From positions 1-28,836 of the forward strand of contig DAINSQ010000046.1 of assembly GCA_036741235.1 (NCBI GenBank): DNA of 28,836 nucleotides, in the 5' to 3' direction. Positions 15,979-24,437 of this stretch are shown here, in pieces; position 1 is the stretch's first letter, and each line of letters opens with the position of its first letter. Below the pieces are notes generated by a model. That model was not told where the DNA came from. It made no database searches and saw nothing but the letters and a program-made list of their open reading frames with translations. Source of the stretch: JABWBR01 sp036741235. Lineage in GTDB: Bacteria > Bacteroidota > Bacteroidia > Chitinophagales > Saprospiraceae. The position numbers and the translations under genes are program-made.

Positions 15979-16470
15979 ATGAAAACCCTCGACGACCTTT
16001 TGCTGCTTGGCGACCCTCGTTTGTATGAAAAAAGCGAGCCGGTTTTGCCTGAAGAATTGCCGCTGGTGCGCGAGTGGGTGGCGGATCTGCATCAAGTAAT
16101 GACGCAGATCCGCCAAAAATACAACTTCGGCAGGGCTATTGCCGCGCCGCAGTTGGGTATTATGAAAAGGCTTATCTACATGCACATCGACCAACCCGTG
16201 GTATTCATCAATCCCGAATTGGATGAATGCAGCGAGGAGTTGTTTGAGTTATGGGACGATTGTATGTGTTTCCCTCACTTGCTGGTAAAAGTAAAGCGCC
16301 ATTGGTCCATCCGCGTCAACTACCTCGACGAATACTGGCAGCCCCAAACCTGGCGAATGGAAGGCGCGCTTTCCGAGTTGCTACAGCACGAATACGACCA
16401 CCTCGAGGGCATCCTTTGCACCATGCGAGCGGTGGATGAAAAGGCTTTTAAATATAGATTAACATCCTAA
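15979..16470 (+). CDS. Diverged peptide deformylase paralogue
   Basis: A 163-residue protein of the peptide deformylase fold, clearly different from the intact def at 12095. GRAIAAPQ (51-58) corresponds to GxGLAAPQ, and HEYDH (137-141) is intact. The EGCLS motif is replaced by DDCMC (93-97), keeping the metal Cys95 but losing the Glu-Gly before it and the Leu-Ser after it. It may still bind metal, but activity on formyl-Met peptides is uncertain. The ATG at 15979 is chosen because the MKTLDDLLLLGDPRLYEKSEP opening aligns with deformylase N-termini; the longer frame from 15916 runs inside the peptidase gene. It is 8 bp after the peptidase gene and overlaps the end of the convergent YeeE gene by 4 bp. 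Confidence 0.85.
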   Translation: MKTLDDLLLLGDPRLYEKSEPVLPEELPLVREWVADLHQVMTQIRQKYNFGRAIAAPQLGIMKRLIYMHIDQPVVFINPELDECSEELFELWDDCMCFPHLLVKVKRHWSIRVNYLDEYWQPQTWRMEGALSELLQHEYDHLEGILCTMRAVDEKAFKYRLTS

Positions 16471-16889
16471 TGCGGCAATTTGCTGCGCAGCAGGCCGTAC
16501 ACAAACGTACCGGTCATAGCTGAAAGCAGGAACACGATGAGAACCGTATAACCGCTGCCCAACAGGATAAACATGGGGCCGGGGCAAATACCGGCCAGCG
16601 CCCATCCGAAGCCGAAAATAAAACCGCCGATGATATAGCGCTGCCAGCGCTTGTCTTTGTCTTGTATGACAATCTCCTTGCCTTCGGTCGATTTCATGTG
16701 GGTTCTCTTGATAATTTGTACGGCCACTATGCCCACGGCAATAGCCGAAAAGATAATGCCATACATATGGAACGACTGGAAGTGGAACATCTCAAAAATG
16801 CGGTACCAGGAAACGGCTTCGGCTTTATACAGCGTCATACCGAGCAGGATGCCGATGAGTATATATTTAGACATTCGCATAAGGCGCAA
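16467..16889 (-). CDS. YeeE/YedE family half-transporter, DUF6691-like
   Basis: A 140-residue membrane protein with about four hydrophobic segments (near 9-22, 41-61, 85-109 and 114-133). The conserved sulfur-transport motif FGFGWALAGICPGP lies at 92-105, with Cys102. Members of this family, such as E. coli YeeE/TsuA, carry thiosulfate or related sulfur compounds through the inner membrane using conserved cysteines. Many Bacteroidota split the transporter into two adjacent genes, as here: the partner ends 20 bp upstream. The start could also be Met4 or Met6. Substrate not determined from sequence. Confidence 0.85.
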   Translation of the reverse strand: MRLMRMSKYILIGILLGMTLYKAEAVSWYRIFEMFHFQSFHMYGIIFSAIAVGIVAVQIIKRTHMKSTEGKEIVIQDKDKRWQRYIIGGFIFGFGWALAGICPGPMFILLGSGYTVLIVFLLSAMTGTFVYGLLRSKLPH

Positions 16890-16909
16890 TTTTTAGCGTG
16901 GAAAAGAAA

Positions 16910-17503
16910 TCAGAAAATAAGCGGAAAAATGACATAGGTCATGAATAACCCGCCCATAAAAAAGCCGATAACGGCGTACATCGAGCCCAGTTGCAGGGCC
17001 GACATACCGCTGATGGCATGCCCCGAAGTACAGCCGCCGGCATAACGCGAGCCGAAGCCCACCAGGAAGCCGCCGCCTACAATAATAAGCAGGCCGCGCC
17101 AGCTAAACAGCGACTCCCAGGAATAAAACTCGGGTACCAGCGGCACCTGGCCCTCCTGGAAATTATAGCCCAGCTCTTTAAGGCTTTCTATGGTGGCCGC
17201 CGATACGTGGGCCACCGCTCCGTCGGGCGCGGCGAAGTAATGCGAAGCCAAATACCCGCCAAACATAGAACCAAGCGCTACGAGCAGGTTCCACCCTTGT
17301 GATTTCCAGTCATATTTGAAAAAATCCGCCATATCGCCTGCGCCGTCAGCGGCGCACATCACCCTGAAATTGGCGGAAATGCCAAATTCTTTGCCAAAAA
17401 ACAGCAAAGTAAACATAATCAGTGCGATCATCGGCCCGGCGACCCACCAGGGCCAGGGCTGAGAGATGAAATCTTTTAGCTGAATTAACCAATCAGGTAC
17501 CAT
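16910..17503 (-). CDS. YeeE/YedE family sulfur-compound transporter subunit
   Basis: A 197-residue membrane protein with about five hydrophobic segments. Conserved cysteines are Cys50 (FRVMCAADGAG) and Cys158 in VGFGSRYAGGCTSGHAISG, the hallmark of the family. It is the first gene of a two-gene operon with the 140-residue half-transporter 20 bp downstream; together they probably form one thiosulfate/sulfur import unit. It is divergent from a GCS2-type ligase gene, with 174 bp between. No rhodanese or persulfide dioxygenase gene, which often accompanies this pair, is seen nearby. Confidence 0.87.
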   Translation of the reverse strand: MVPDWLIQLKDFISQPWPWWVAGPMIALIMFTLLFFGKEFGISANFRVMCAADGAGDMADFFKYDWKSQGWNLLVALGSMFGGYLASHYFAAPDGAVAHVSAATIESLKELGYNFQEGQVPLVPEFYSWESLFSWRGLLIIVGGGFLVGFGSRYAGGCTSGHAISGMSALQLGSMYAVIGFFMGGLFMTYVIFPLIF

Positions 17504-17539
17504 AATATGTCAAGTTTTATATAGCGCAATGGCGTAAAA

Positions 17540-17558
17540 GTAATTGCATCCCAATTAC
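17540..17558. promoter_or_regulatory. Candidate operator: gtaattg-N5-caattac inverted repeat
   Basis: A perfect 7-bp dyad, gtaattg (17540-17546) and caattac (17552-17558), lies between the divergent transporter and GCS2 genes. The size and placement fit a dimeric regulator site, but no regulator gene is nearby. The AT-rich half-sites could arise by chance. Confidence 0.35.
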
Positions 17559-17677
17559 CTGACAATGACAGATATCAATGCCTGCCGTACTGAAAAATCA
17601 CCCGGCTGCCATGCCGTTTTGTATAATTCCGAAAAAAGTCTTATATTCAATTTTGACCTACGAATAAAATCAATTAC

Positions 17678-18817
17678 ATGGAATTCAAACAAAATAAGTC
17701 GCCTTTCACATTAGGCGTAGAATGGGAATTGCAGGTGCTGGACAGCTCCGGTTATCATTTAACGCCTAAGGCGCTCGCCATTTTGGATGGCATCAAAGAC
17801 CCTCACTTTGTCAAAGAACTGTTTCAGAGTACACTGGAAATCAATACGGATGTTTGCGGCGATGTGCATGATGTGCGTCGCAATTTTGAGTCATTTTTGC
17901 CTATGCTCAACCCGTTCCGGGAGCGTATGGGGGTATGTTTTGCTTCTACCGGCACCCATCCGGTCAGTCATTTCATGGACAGGCTGATCACGCCTACTCG
18001 CCGCTATTACGAGATGATAGATCGCAACCAGTGGCTGGTGCGCCGTATGGCTGTATATGGTTTGCATATTCATTTGGGGATGTTGTCGGGCGATCATTGC
18101 ATCAATATGCAAAACTTTTTCCTTCATCTTTCCCCTCATTTGATCGCGCTTTCGGCCAGTTCGCCTTTCTGGGGCGGGATTCATACCGGTCTGGCATCTG
18201 CGAGGTTGACGATGTACGAATCGATGCCTACCGCCGGCGTACCGTATCAGTTTGAAAACTGGCAGTCGTTTGAGCGACTTGTCGATTCGCTGATGCGCGC
18301 CAAATCGATTCAAAGCCTGAAAGATTTGTGGTGGGATTTCAGGCCCAGCCCCGCCTACGGCACCCTTGAAATCAGGATTTGCGACAGTCCGGCAACGCTT
18401 GCAGAATTACTGGCGCTCACTGCTTTTATTCATACCGCCGCTCATTGGTATCAGGACCACCAGGAAGAATGGCTGCAGCATCCGGGGCATACATTTCCCA
18501 ATTGGGTGGCACGCGAAAACAAGTGGCGCGCTATGCGTTTCGGCCTCGATGCAGATATTGTCACCTCTGCCGACGGCGACTATTGCAGCTTGAGAACGAG
18601 CCTGGAGGAGTGGATCCAAAGGCTGAAACCTTACTATGACAAGCTGGGCTACAACGAATACCTGACTGATCTTCAGCTGATCATCAACTATGGCAATAGC
18701 GCTGCCCGGCAGACGATGTTGTTCCAATTGCATCAACACCTCACTGCGGTAGCGTTGAATAATATCCAGGAGTTTGAAGCAGGCTTGCCGCTAACATGGA
18801 AAGAATTGAAGGGTTGA
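17678..18817 (+). CDS. GCS2-type carboxylate-amine ligase (YbdK-like glutamate--cysteine ligase)
   Basis: A 379-residue ATP-dependent enzyme of the glutamate-cysteine ligase 2 family, close in length to E. coli YbdK (372). Visible signatures: FTLGVEWELQVLD at 10-22 (the GvExE nucleotide/metal motif), ELFQSTLEINTDVCGDV at 47-63, TGTHP at 91-95, RMAVYGLHIHLG at 123-134, SASSPFWGG at 159-167, and YGTLEIRICDSP in the C-terminal third. Family members link an amino acid to a carboxylate, and YbdK has weak gamma-glutamylcysteine synthetase activity. The true product here is unknown. Its neighbour across the divergent promoter is a sulfur transporter, which would fit thiol metabolism. The gene ends 1 bp before convergent recJ. 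Confidence 0.88.
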   Translation: MEFKQNKSPFTLGVEWELQVLDSSGYHLTPKALAILDGIKDPHFVKELFQSTLEINTDVCGDVHDVRRNFESFLPMLNPFRERMGVCFASTGTHPVSHFMDRLITPTRRYYEMIDRNQWLVRRMAVYGLHIHLGMLSGDHCINMQNFFLHLSPHLIALSASSPFWGGIHTGLASARLTMYESMPTAGVPYQFENWQSFERLVDSLMRAKSIQSLKDLWWDFRPSPAYGTLEIRICDSPATLAELLALTAFIHTAAHWYQDHQEEWLQHPGHTFPNWVARENKWRAMRFGLDADIVTSADGDYCSLRTSLEEWIQRLKPYYDKLGYNEYLTDLQLIINYGNSAARQTMLFQLHQHLTAVALNNIQEFEAGLPLTWKELKG

Positions 18818-18818
18818 G

Positions 18819-20525
18819 CTAGAACCGAAAGTCCTTCACCACCAATTGCAGATGGGTTCTATCCGCCCAGTGGTTTTCCTGGAGGGTATAGCACAAATCG
18901 AAGGGGCGGCGGGTGGCCACGCGGGCATAGGCCTCGGCCTGGCCGAAGGCGACGGCCATTACAGGTTGCGAGCCATTCTGGCGCAACGACAGGCGCAGAT
19001 GGCCTCCGTTGAGCGGGCGGGAATAGCCGTTGTCAGTCACTCCGTAGCTGGCAAAAACGGGATTGTCATTGCCCGGGCCGAACGGGGCAAACTGCCGGAG
19101 GATCTTCCAGAAATCGGGCGTGATGTCGTCAAGCGAAAGCGTATCGGCAATATCTATTTCGGGCAACGTGACGCCAGGCGGCATCCAGGCCCGAGCCAGG
19201 GCCTCAAAGCGATCCTGGAAAACAGGTACCATCTCGGGTCGCATATTGAGACCGGCGGCATGGGAATGGCCGCCGAAGCTGATCAACAGGTCGGAACATG
19301 CCGAAAGGGCCTGATACAGGTCGAAGCCGTGAATAGACCGCGCCGAACCCGCCACAATACCGTCCGATAGTGTTAGAATAATAGACGGGCGGTAATATTT
19401 TTCTACCATTCGCGAGGCTACAATGCCTACCACACCTTTGTGCCAGTGTGGCTGATACAATACAATGCTGCTCTTTTTGTCTTTGTCATCATCGTGTTCA
19501 AAAAGCGAAATAGCTTCGCTAAAAATACGCTGATCGTATTCGCGGCGCAGTTGATTGCGATAATTGAGCACCCGGGCATAATCGGCGCCCACGGTGCGGT
19601 CGCGGGCCAGCATAAGCCGCACCGCCTGGTCGGCATCGGCCAGGCGACCGGCGGCATTGATGAGCGGCGCCAGCCCGAACACAATGTCGTTGACGTGCAA
19701 AGGCCGCGAGCGCTTGCTGAGGTCGATGAGCGCGTTGAGGCCGGGGCGCTCCGTAGAATTAAGGCGGTGCAGGCCAAAATGCGCCAAAATGCGGTTCTCC
19801 CCTGTAATGGGCACAATATCGGCGGCAATACTAATGGCCAGCAGGTCAAGCAACGCATCGAGGGCGCGGGGGTCGAGCCCGTGGCGTTCTACGTATCCCT
19901 GCGCAAGCTTGAAAGCAATGCCGCAGCCGCTTAGCTCTTTGAAGGGATAGTCGCAGTCGGTCCGCTTGGGATTGAGCACCGCCGTCGCCGCCGGCAATTC
20001 GGGCCCCGGCAGGTGGTGATCGCAGATGATTACGTCTATGCCCAGGCTATTGGCGTATTCCGTCTGGCGCAGGGCGGTAATTCCGCAGTCGGCCACGACC
20101 ATCAGCGAAGCGCCTTTTTCACGGGCGTAATCTATGCCTTCAAACGACAAGCCATAGCCCTCCTTGTAGCGGTCAGGCAAATAATAGTCGAGATTGGAAT
20201 GAAACCCTTCGAGAAAGCTGTACAACAAAGCCACTGCAGTGGTGCCGTCGGCGTCGTAATCGCCGTAGATAAGGATTTTTTCACCGCGTTCAACGGCTTT
20301 CGACAGCCGTTCAATGGCGGCCTCCATATCTTTCATCAAAAAGGGATCGTGGAGATCGGACATGGCCGGTCGAAAAAAACGCCGGGCCTCGTCATAGGTA
20401 TTGATACCGCGCTGTACCAACAAACGGCAAAAGACAGGATGGATGCCGAGCGCCTCCCGCAATTGGGCCGCGGCAGCTTCGTCCGTTTTCACCGGTCGCC
20501 ATTGGGGCAATAACTGGGTACTCAT
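18819..20525 (-). CDS. recJ: Single-stranded-DNA-specific exonuclease RecJ
   Basis: A 568-residue DHH-family 5'-3' exonuclease acting on single-stranded DNA in recombination and mismatch/base-excision repair. Motifs in order: DYDADG 89-94, DCG 146-148, DHH 169-171, LINAAGR 288-294, HKGVVGIVASR 362-372, GSARS 393-397, and the DHHA1 motif GGHSHAAG 418-425. A C-terminal OB-fold (about 455-568) completes the RecJ layout, and length matches the family. Asp residues of the catalytic motifs are all present. A complete two-box promoter lies 23-54 nt upstream of the start. It converges on the GCS2 gene with only 1 bp between stops. Confidence 0.96.
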   Translation of the reverse strand: MSTQLLPQWRPVKTDEAAAAQLREALGIHPVFCRLLVQRGINTYDEARRFFRPAMSDLHDPFLMKDMEAAIERLSKAVERGEKILIYGDYDADGTTAVALLYSFLEGFHSNLDYYLPDRYKEGYGLSFEGIDYAREKGASLMVVADCGITALRQTEYANSLGIDVIICDHHLPGPELPAATAVLNPKRTDCDYPFKELSGCGIAFKLAQGYVERHGLDPRALDALLDLLAISIAADIVPITGENRILAHFGLHRLNSTERPGLNALIDLSKRSRPLHVNDIVFGLAPLINAAGRLADADQAVRLMLARDRTVGADYARVLNYRNQLRREYDQRIFSEAISLFEHDDDKDKKSSIVLYQPHWHKGVVGIVASRMVEKYYRPSIILTLSDGIVAGSARSIHGFDLYQALSACSDLLISFGGHSHAAGLNMRPEMVPVFQDRFEALARAWMPPGVTLPEIDIADTLSLDDITPDFWKILRQFAPFGPGNDNPVFASYGVTDNGYSRPLNGGHLRLSLRQNGSQPVMAVAFGQAEAYARVATRRPFDLCYTLQENHWADRTHLQLVVKDFRF

Positions 20526-20547
20526 AGCGCGTATCGATCAATTTTTT

Positions 20548-20581
20548 CAAAACTACTATTTTTTTTCAAGCCGTATCAAAA
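20548..20581 (-). promoter_or_regulatory. Two-box Bacteroidota promoter for recJ
   Basis: The minus strand reads TTTTG (20581-20577), a 21-nt spacer, then TAGTTTTG (20555-20548). This matches the TTTG / TAnnTTTG pattern at the accepted spacing. The -7 box lies 22 nt before the recJ ATG. Confidence 0.65.
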
Positions 20582-20679
20582 CTGGGGCATCAATTTACTG
20601 TTGATAGTAAGCTACGCGCTATTCGTTGATTAATTATTAGCGTTGGTAAAATATAATCTGTATTAAAACCTTCCCAATA

Positions 20680-20687
20680 TAAGTTTG
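20680..20687 (+). promoter_or_regulatory. Bacteroidota -7 box for the TonB receptor operon
   Basis: TAAGTTTG is an exact TAnnTTTG match 17 nt before the receptor ATG. The best -33 candidate is tctg at 20657-20660, one base off TTTG, with a 19-nt spacer. Confidence 0.6.
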
Positions 20688-20704
20688 CAAAAAAGATTGA
20701 TTAC

Positions 20705-23047
20705 ATGAGGAAGATCCTTTTACTTTTCATTTCGCTATGCTGGCTGGGCAGTGCGCAGGCGCAGCGCAACTTTACGATCAGCGGTGTAGTGACCGACGCC
20801 GAAAACGGCGAAACGCTGATCGGCGCTTCGGTGGTCACCGCCGATTACAGCCTGGGTACAACCACCAACGAATACGGATTTTATTCGTTGACGTTGCCCG
20901 CTGCCGACTCCGTCACCCTTGAATTCAGCTATGTGGGTTTTCAAACCGAACGCCGCACCATTGCGCTCAGAGCCAACGTCAGCCTGTCGGTTGAACTCAG
21001 CACGGGCGTACAACTCCAGGAAGTGGTGGTGCAAGCCGGCTCGGTACGCGAAGTGCTGCAATCTACCGAAATGAGCGTAGCGACCATCAGCACCAAAGAA
21101 GCCAGGGTCATTCCCGTACTGCTGGGTGAAAGCGATATTTTAAAAACCATACAACTCAAACCCGGCATCGTGTCAGGCTCGGAAGGTACAACCGGGCTTT
21201 TTGTGCGCGGCGGCGGCGCCGACCAAAACCTCATCATTCTCGATGAGGCGGTGGTGTACAACCCTAACCACTTGTTCGGCTTTTTCAGCACATTTAATAC
21301 CGATGCGGTCAAAGACCTCAAACTATACAAAGGCGGCTTCCCATCCCAATATGGAGGCAGGCTCTCCTCAGTAATTGACGTCAAACTCAAAGAAGGCAAC
21401 AGCAAACACTTCGCCGGCGCCGGCGGTATTGGGCTGCTGGCTTCGCGCCTTACGCTCGAAGGGCCTATTGTTAAAGACAAAGCCTCGTTTATCGTATCCG
21501 GGCGGCGCACTTATGTTGACTTGCTCACCAACCAGGTTAACCGCGCCAACCGCAACACCGAAGATTACAACCCTATTCCCGGTTATTATTTTTATGATTT
21601 AAATACCAAAATCAATATAGAGCTGGGCGAGCGCGACAAATTATTTCTGAGCGGATATTTTGGTCGCGACGTATTCGGTTTCGACGGCGATTTTTTTGAT
21701 TTCAACTTCGACTGGGGCAATGCCACCGGCACGGTGCGCTGGAACCACGTTTTTAACCCCAAGTTGTTTGCCAATACCACGTTCACCTATTCTGATTACC
21801 AATACAATATCGAAAACCGGCTGACGGGTTTTTCCTTCCTGCTAGGCTCCAATATCAGAGACGCCAATTTCAAAACAGACTTCTACTACGCGGTCAACAA
21901 CCGCCATACGCTGCGATTCGGCGGCAACGCCACTTACCACTGGTTTACTGTGGGCCGCCTCAAAGCCGGCACTACCGACGGGAGTATCAATTTTTCATCA
22001 GGCATCGACCTCAACGGCCTGGAATCGGGTTTATACGTGTCGGACGATTGGGAGATCAACCCGCAATGGAGTATTAATACAGGGTTAAGACTCAGCGCCT
22101 TCGGCAATGAAGGCGATTGGAGGGCGGGGCTGGAGCCGCGGGTATCGGCGCGGTACGCGCCCAGCAAGCTGGTGTCGGTCAAAGCCAGCTATGCCCGCAT
22201 GTATCAATACCTGCACCTCGTTGCCAATGCCGGCGTGGCGCTTCCCACCGATGTTTGGTATCCCAGCACCGACCGGGTCAGGCCGCAGTCGTCCGACCAG
22301 GTCGCCGCCGGCGTTTCCGTCGACCTCGGTAAAGGCCTCTTGCTTACCGCCGAAACCTACTACAAGTGGCTTTACAACCAAATCGACTTTGTTGACGGCG
22401 CCGAGTTATTTGCCAATAACGAGTTGGAAAACGAATTTGCCATCGGCAAAGGTTATGGCTATGGCTTTGAACTAGGCATTGAGAAAAAAGAAGGCAACCT
22501 CACCGGCTGGATCGGCTATACGCTGGCCCTCACCCGCCGGGGTGAATTTGCGCCACTGGATGAAGCGGCCCGCTTTGCCCAAACGGGGTATTTCCCCCCC
22601 ATCTACGACCGCCGCCACGACCTGTCGGTAGTGCTCATGTGGGATATCAGCCGCCGCCTCACCGCTACCGCTTCGTTTGTATACGGCTCCGGCGACCTGC
22701 GCTGGCTGCCGGGAGGGCGCTTCACTTTCCAGGATGTATATGGCGGCGCTTTCGAGACCGTCACGCCCGACTACCTGGACCGCAACAACTACAGGCTGCC
22801 GCCCTATCACCGCCTCGACCTGGGCTTGGTTATTCGCTTTTTCCCCAACTGGGGCGAAAACGATATCACGCTGTCGGTCATCAATGCCTACGACAGGCGC
22901 AATACTTTCTTCATTTACTTTGAGCCCGAATTCGAAGAGGTCACCGACCCCCAGGGCAATACCTTTGAAGTGCCCGAGCGCATTGCGGCAAAACAGGTAT
23001 CGTTATTCCCCATTTTGCCGTCTGTCACCTGGAATTTCAAGTTTTAA
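20705..23047 (+). CDS. TonB-dependent outer membrane receptor with N-terminal carboxypeptidase-like domain
   Basis: A 780-residue outer membrane protein. Signal peptide at 1-20 (MRKILLLFISLCWLGSAQAQ). A CarboxypepD_reg-like beta-sandwich at about 23-100 (TISGVVTDAENGETLIGASV...YSLTLP...FSYVGFQT). The plug domain at about 130-245 includes the LFVRGGGADQNLIILDEAVVY segment and KLYKGGFPSQYGGRLSSVIDVK. A beta-barrel of about 530 residues follows, ending in an aromatic residue (SVTWNFKF), as outer membrane barrels do. It imports a nutrient with energy from TonB/ExbBD; the substrate cannot be told from sequence. A DUF4249 lipoprotein gene starts 14 bp downstream, a pairing common in Bacteroidota and analogous to SusC with a surface lipoprotein. 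Confidence 0.93.
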   Translation: MRKILLLFISLCWLGSAQAQRNFTISGVVTDAENGETLIGASVVTADYSLGTTTNEYGFYSLTLPAADSVTLEFSYVGFQTERRTIALRANVSLSVELSTGVQLQEVVVQAGSVREVLQSTEMSVATISTKEARVIPVLLGESDILKTIQLKPGIVSGSEGTTGLFVRGGGADQNLIILDEAVVYNPNHLFGFFSTFNTDAVKDLKLYKGGFPSQYGGRLSSVIDVKLKEGNSKHFAGAGGIGLLASRLTLEGPIVKDKASFIVSGRRTYVDLLTNQVNRANRNTEDYNPIPGYYFYDLNTKINIELGERDKLFLSGYFGRDVFGFDGDFFDFNFDWGNATGTVRWNHVFNPKLFANTTFTYSDYQYNIENRLTGFSFLLGSNIRDANFKTDFYYAVNNRHTLRFGGNATYHWFTVGRLKAGTTDGSINFSSGIDLNGLESGLYVSDDWEINPQWSINTGLRLSAFGNEGDWRAGLEPRVSARYAPSKLVSVKASYARMYQYLHLVANAGVALPTDVWYPSTDRVRPQSSDQVAAGVSVDLGKGLLLTAETYYKWLYNQIDFVDGAELFANNELENEFAIGKGYGYGFELGIEKKEGNLTGWIGYTLALTRRGEFAPLDEAARFAQTGYFPPIYDRRHDLSVVLMWDISRRLTATASFVYGSGDLRWLPGGRFTFQDVYGGAFETVTPDYLDRNNYRLPPYHRLDLGLVIRFFPNWGENDITLSVINAYDRRNTFFIYFEPEFEEVTDPQGNTFEVPERIAAKQVSLFPILPSVTWNFKF

Positions 23048-23061
23048 AAAAAAAATCGATC

Positions 23062-23928
23062 ATGTCAACAGCTAATCAACATATGAAATGGAGCAGCCGC
23101 CTGATCTTGTTTGCCGTGCTGCTCAGCGCCCTGGGCGCCTGCAACCTCGAAAAAGAAATCGAAATCGAGTTGCCTGCATACGAATCGCGCATTTTTGTAG
23201 AATGTTATCTGGAGCCGGGACAGCCATACACCCTGCTCATGACGCGCACGTCGCCTTATTTTGATCCCTTCCCCGATCTCGATGCCGAGTATCTCCGGCA
23301 AATACTGGTTGACAGCGCCGAAGTATTCATTCACCACCAGGGCACAACCCATATTTTGCGCAACGAATGGCTGCTCAACAACAGCACCGGCAAGTTTTAC
23401 AACTATAAATCGGCCGATATTGTGCCGCTGAACTATACAGATGACTTCGAATTAGAGATCATCACCAAAGACGGAAAGACCATCACTGCCGTTACGCGCT
23501 TGTTGCCCGTAGTGCCCATAGACAGCATAGTAGTCAATTTTGCGGAAGACGATACGCTGGCGCGCGTACTTACCTACTTCACCGATATTCCCGGCGAGCG
23601 CAATTACTACCGGCGTATGTTGCATCAAACAACGCTCGACAGCATACCCCAGCAAGACTTTGTTTCCGACGACCGCATTGTCGAAGACGTCTTTATCTTT
23701 GGCAGCGGCTACATATATGCCGAAGGCGATACGGTGATCAATACCATTTTTCATATTGACAAGGCGTATTACGACTTTTTCGGCAGCGTACAGACAGCCG
23801 CCGCATCCAATGGCAATCCATTTGGGCAGCCCAGTCCTGTCATTTCCAATCTCGAGGGCACAGCCGGCGCTATCGGTATATTTACCGGATTGAGTTACGA
23901 CAGGGTAGTGACGATTGTGAGGAGATAG
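23062..23928 (+). CDS. DUF4249 domain-containing lipoprotein
   Basis: A 288-residue lipoprotein. A hydrophobic stretch (LILFAVLLSALGAC) ends in a lipobox with Cys27, so the protein is lipid-anchored, probably at the outer membrane. The mature N-terminus NLEKEIEIELPAYESRIFVECYLEPG, about 27-52, and the C-terminal EGTAGAIGIFTGLS near 269-282 match the DUF4249 pattern. Translation may start at Met8 (23083), giving a more typical 19-residue signal. It follows the TonB receptor gene after 14 bp and is probably its partner for ligand capture or complex assembly. Function beyond this association is not known from sequence. Confidence 0.87.
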   Translation: MSTANQHMKWSSRLILFAVLLSALGACNLEKEIEIELPAYESRIFVECYLEPGQPYTLLMTRTSPYFDPFPDLDAEYLRQILVDSAEVFIHHQGTTHILRNEWLLNNSTGKFYNYKSADIVPLNYTDDFELEIITKDGKTITAVTRLLPVVPIDSIVVNFAEDDTLARVLTYFTDIPGERNYYRRMLHQTTLDSIPQQDFVSDDRIVEDVFIFGSGYIYAEGDTVINTIFHIDKAYYDFFGSVQTAAASNGNPFGQPSPVISNLEGTAGAIGIFTGLSYDRVVTIVRR

Positions 23929-23990
23929 TTTGTCCGTTCAATCTTTTCCAGTTTAATTTTAACAGGGGACAGAGGACAGAGAAAAACATC

Positions 23991-24021
23991 TTGACTTGTA
24001 GGCTGAAAACTGGTAACTTTG
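23991..24021 (+). promoter_or_regulatory. Two-box Bacteroidota promoter for rbfA
   Basis: TTG (23991-23993), a 20-nt spacer, and TAACTTTG (24014-24021) match the -33/-7 consensus. Transcription would start near 24026-24030, in a C/G-rich segment, leaving a leader of about 30 nt. This excludes the longer reading frame start at 23991. Confidence 0.7.
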
Positions 24022-24056
24022 CCCCCCCGGGGAAGTCCCGGTTTTTATTTATCGCA

Positions 24057-24437
24057 ATGGAAACAATAAGACAAAAGCAGGTTGCTGAATTGGTCAAGCG
24101 TAATTTCAGCATGGTGTTGCAGGAAGAGGGGGGATACATTTACGGCACATCGGTGCTGGTATCGGTTACGGGCGTCAAGATGTCGCCGGATCTCAATATT
24201 GCCAAGATTTATCTCAGCGTATACAATACGGAAGATAAGCAAACGGTCATTTTGGAAATGGAAGACCAACTGACGCGCCTGCGCCAGTCGCTGTCCAACC
24301 GTATTCGCAAACACGTGCGGCGAATGCCGGAAATTGCCTTGTATCTCGACGATACGATTGATGAGATGTACCGGGTGAATGCCCTGTTTAACCGCCTTCA
24401 CGACGAAGGCGCAATGGGCGCGGAAGAAGAAGAATGA
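24057..24437 (+). CDS. rbfA: Ribosome-binding factor A
   Basis: A 126-residue single KH-type domain protein that assists late 16S rRNA maturation and cold adaptation of the 30S subunit. Typical features: METIRQKQVAELVKRNFS at the N-terminus, VTGVKMSPDLNIAKIYLSV at 37-55, and the C-terminal RIRKHVRRMPEIALYLDDT at 82-100 followed by IDEMYRVNALFNRL. It ends in a Glu-rich tail. The start at 24057 is chosen over an upstream ATG at 23991 because family members begin near METxRQ and the promoter -7 box lies between the two. It appears monocistronic and is followed by a large repeat. Confidence 0.94.
   Translation: METIRQKQVAELVKRNFSMVLQEEGGYIYGTSVLVSVTGVKMSPDLNIAKIYLSVYNTEDKQTVILEMEDQLTRLRQSLSNRIRKHVRRMPEIALYLDDTIDEMYRVNALFNRLHDEGAMGAEEEE

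Noticed and set aside
23991..24056. Upstream start for rbfA
   Set aside because: The ATG-like start overlaps the -33 box and precedes the -7 box, and the family N-terminus begins at 24057.
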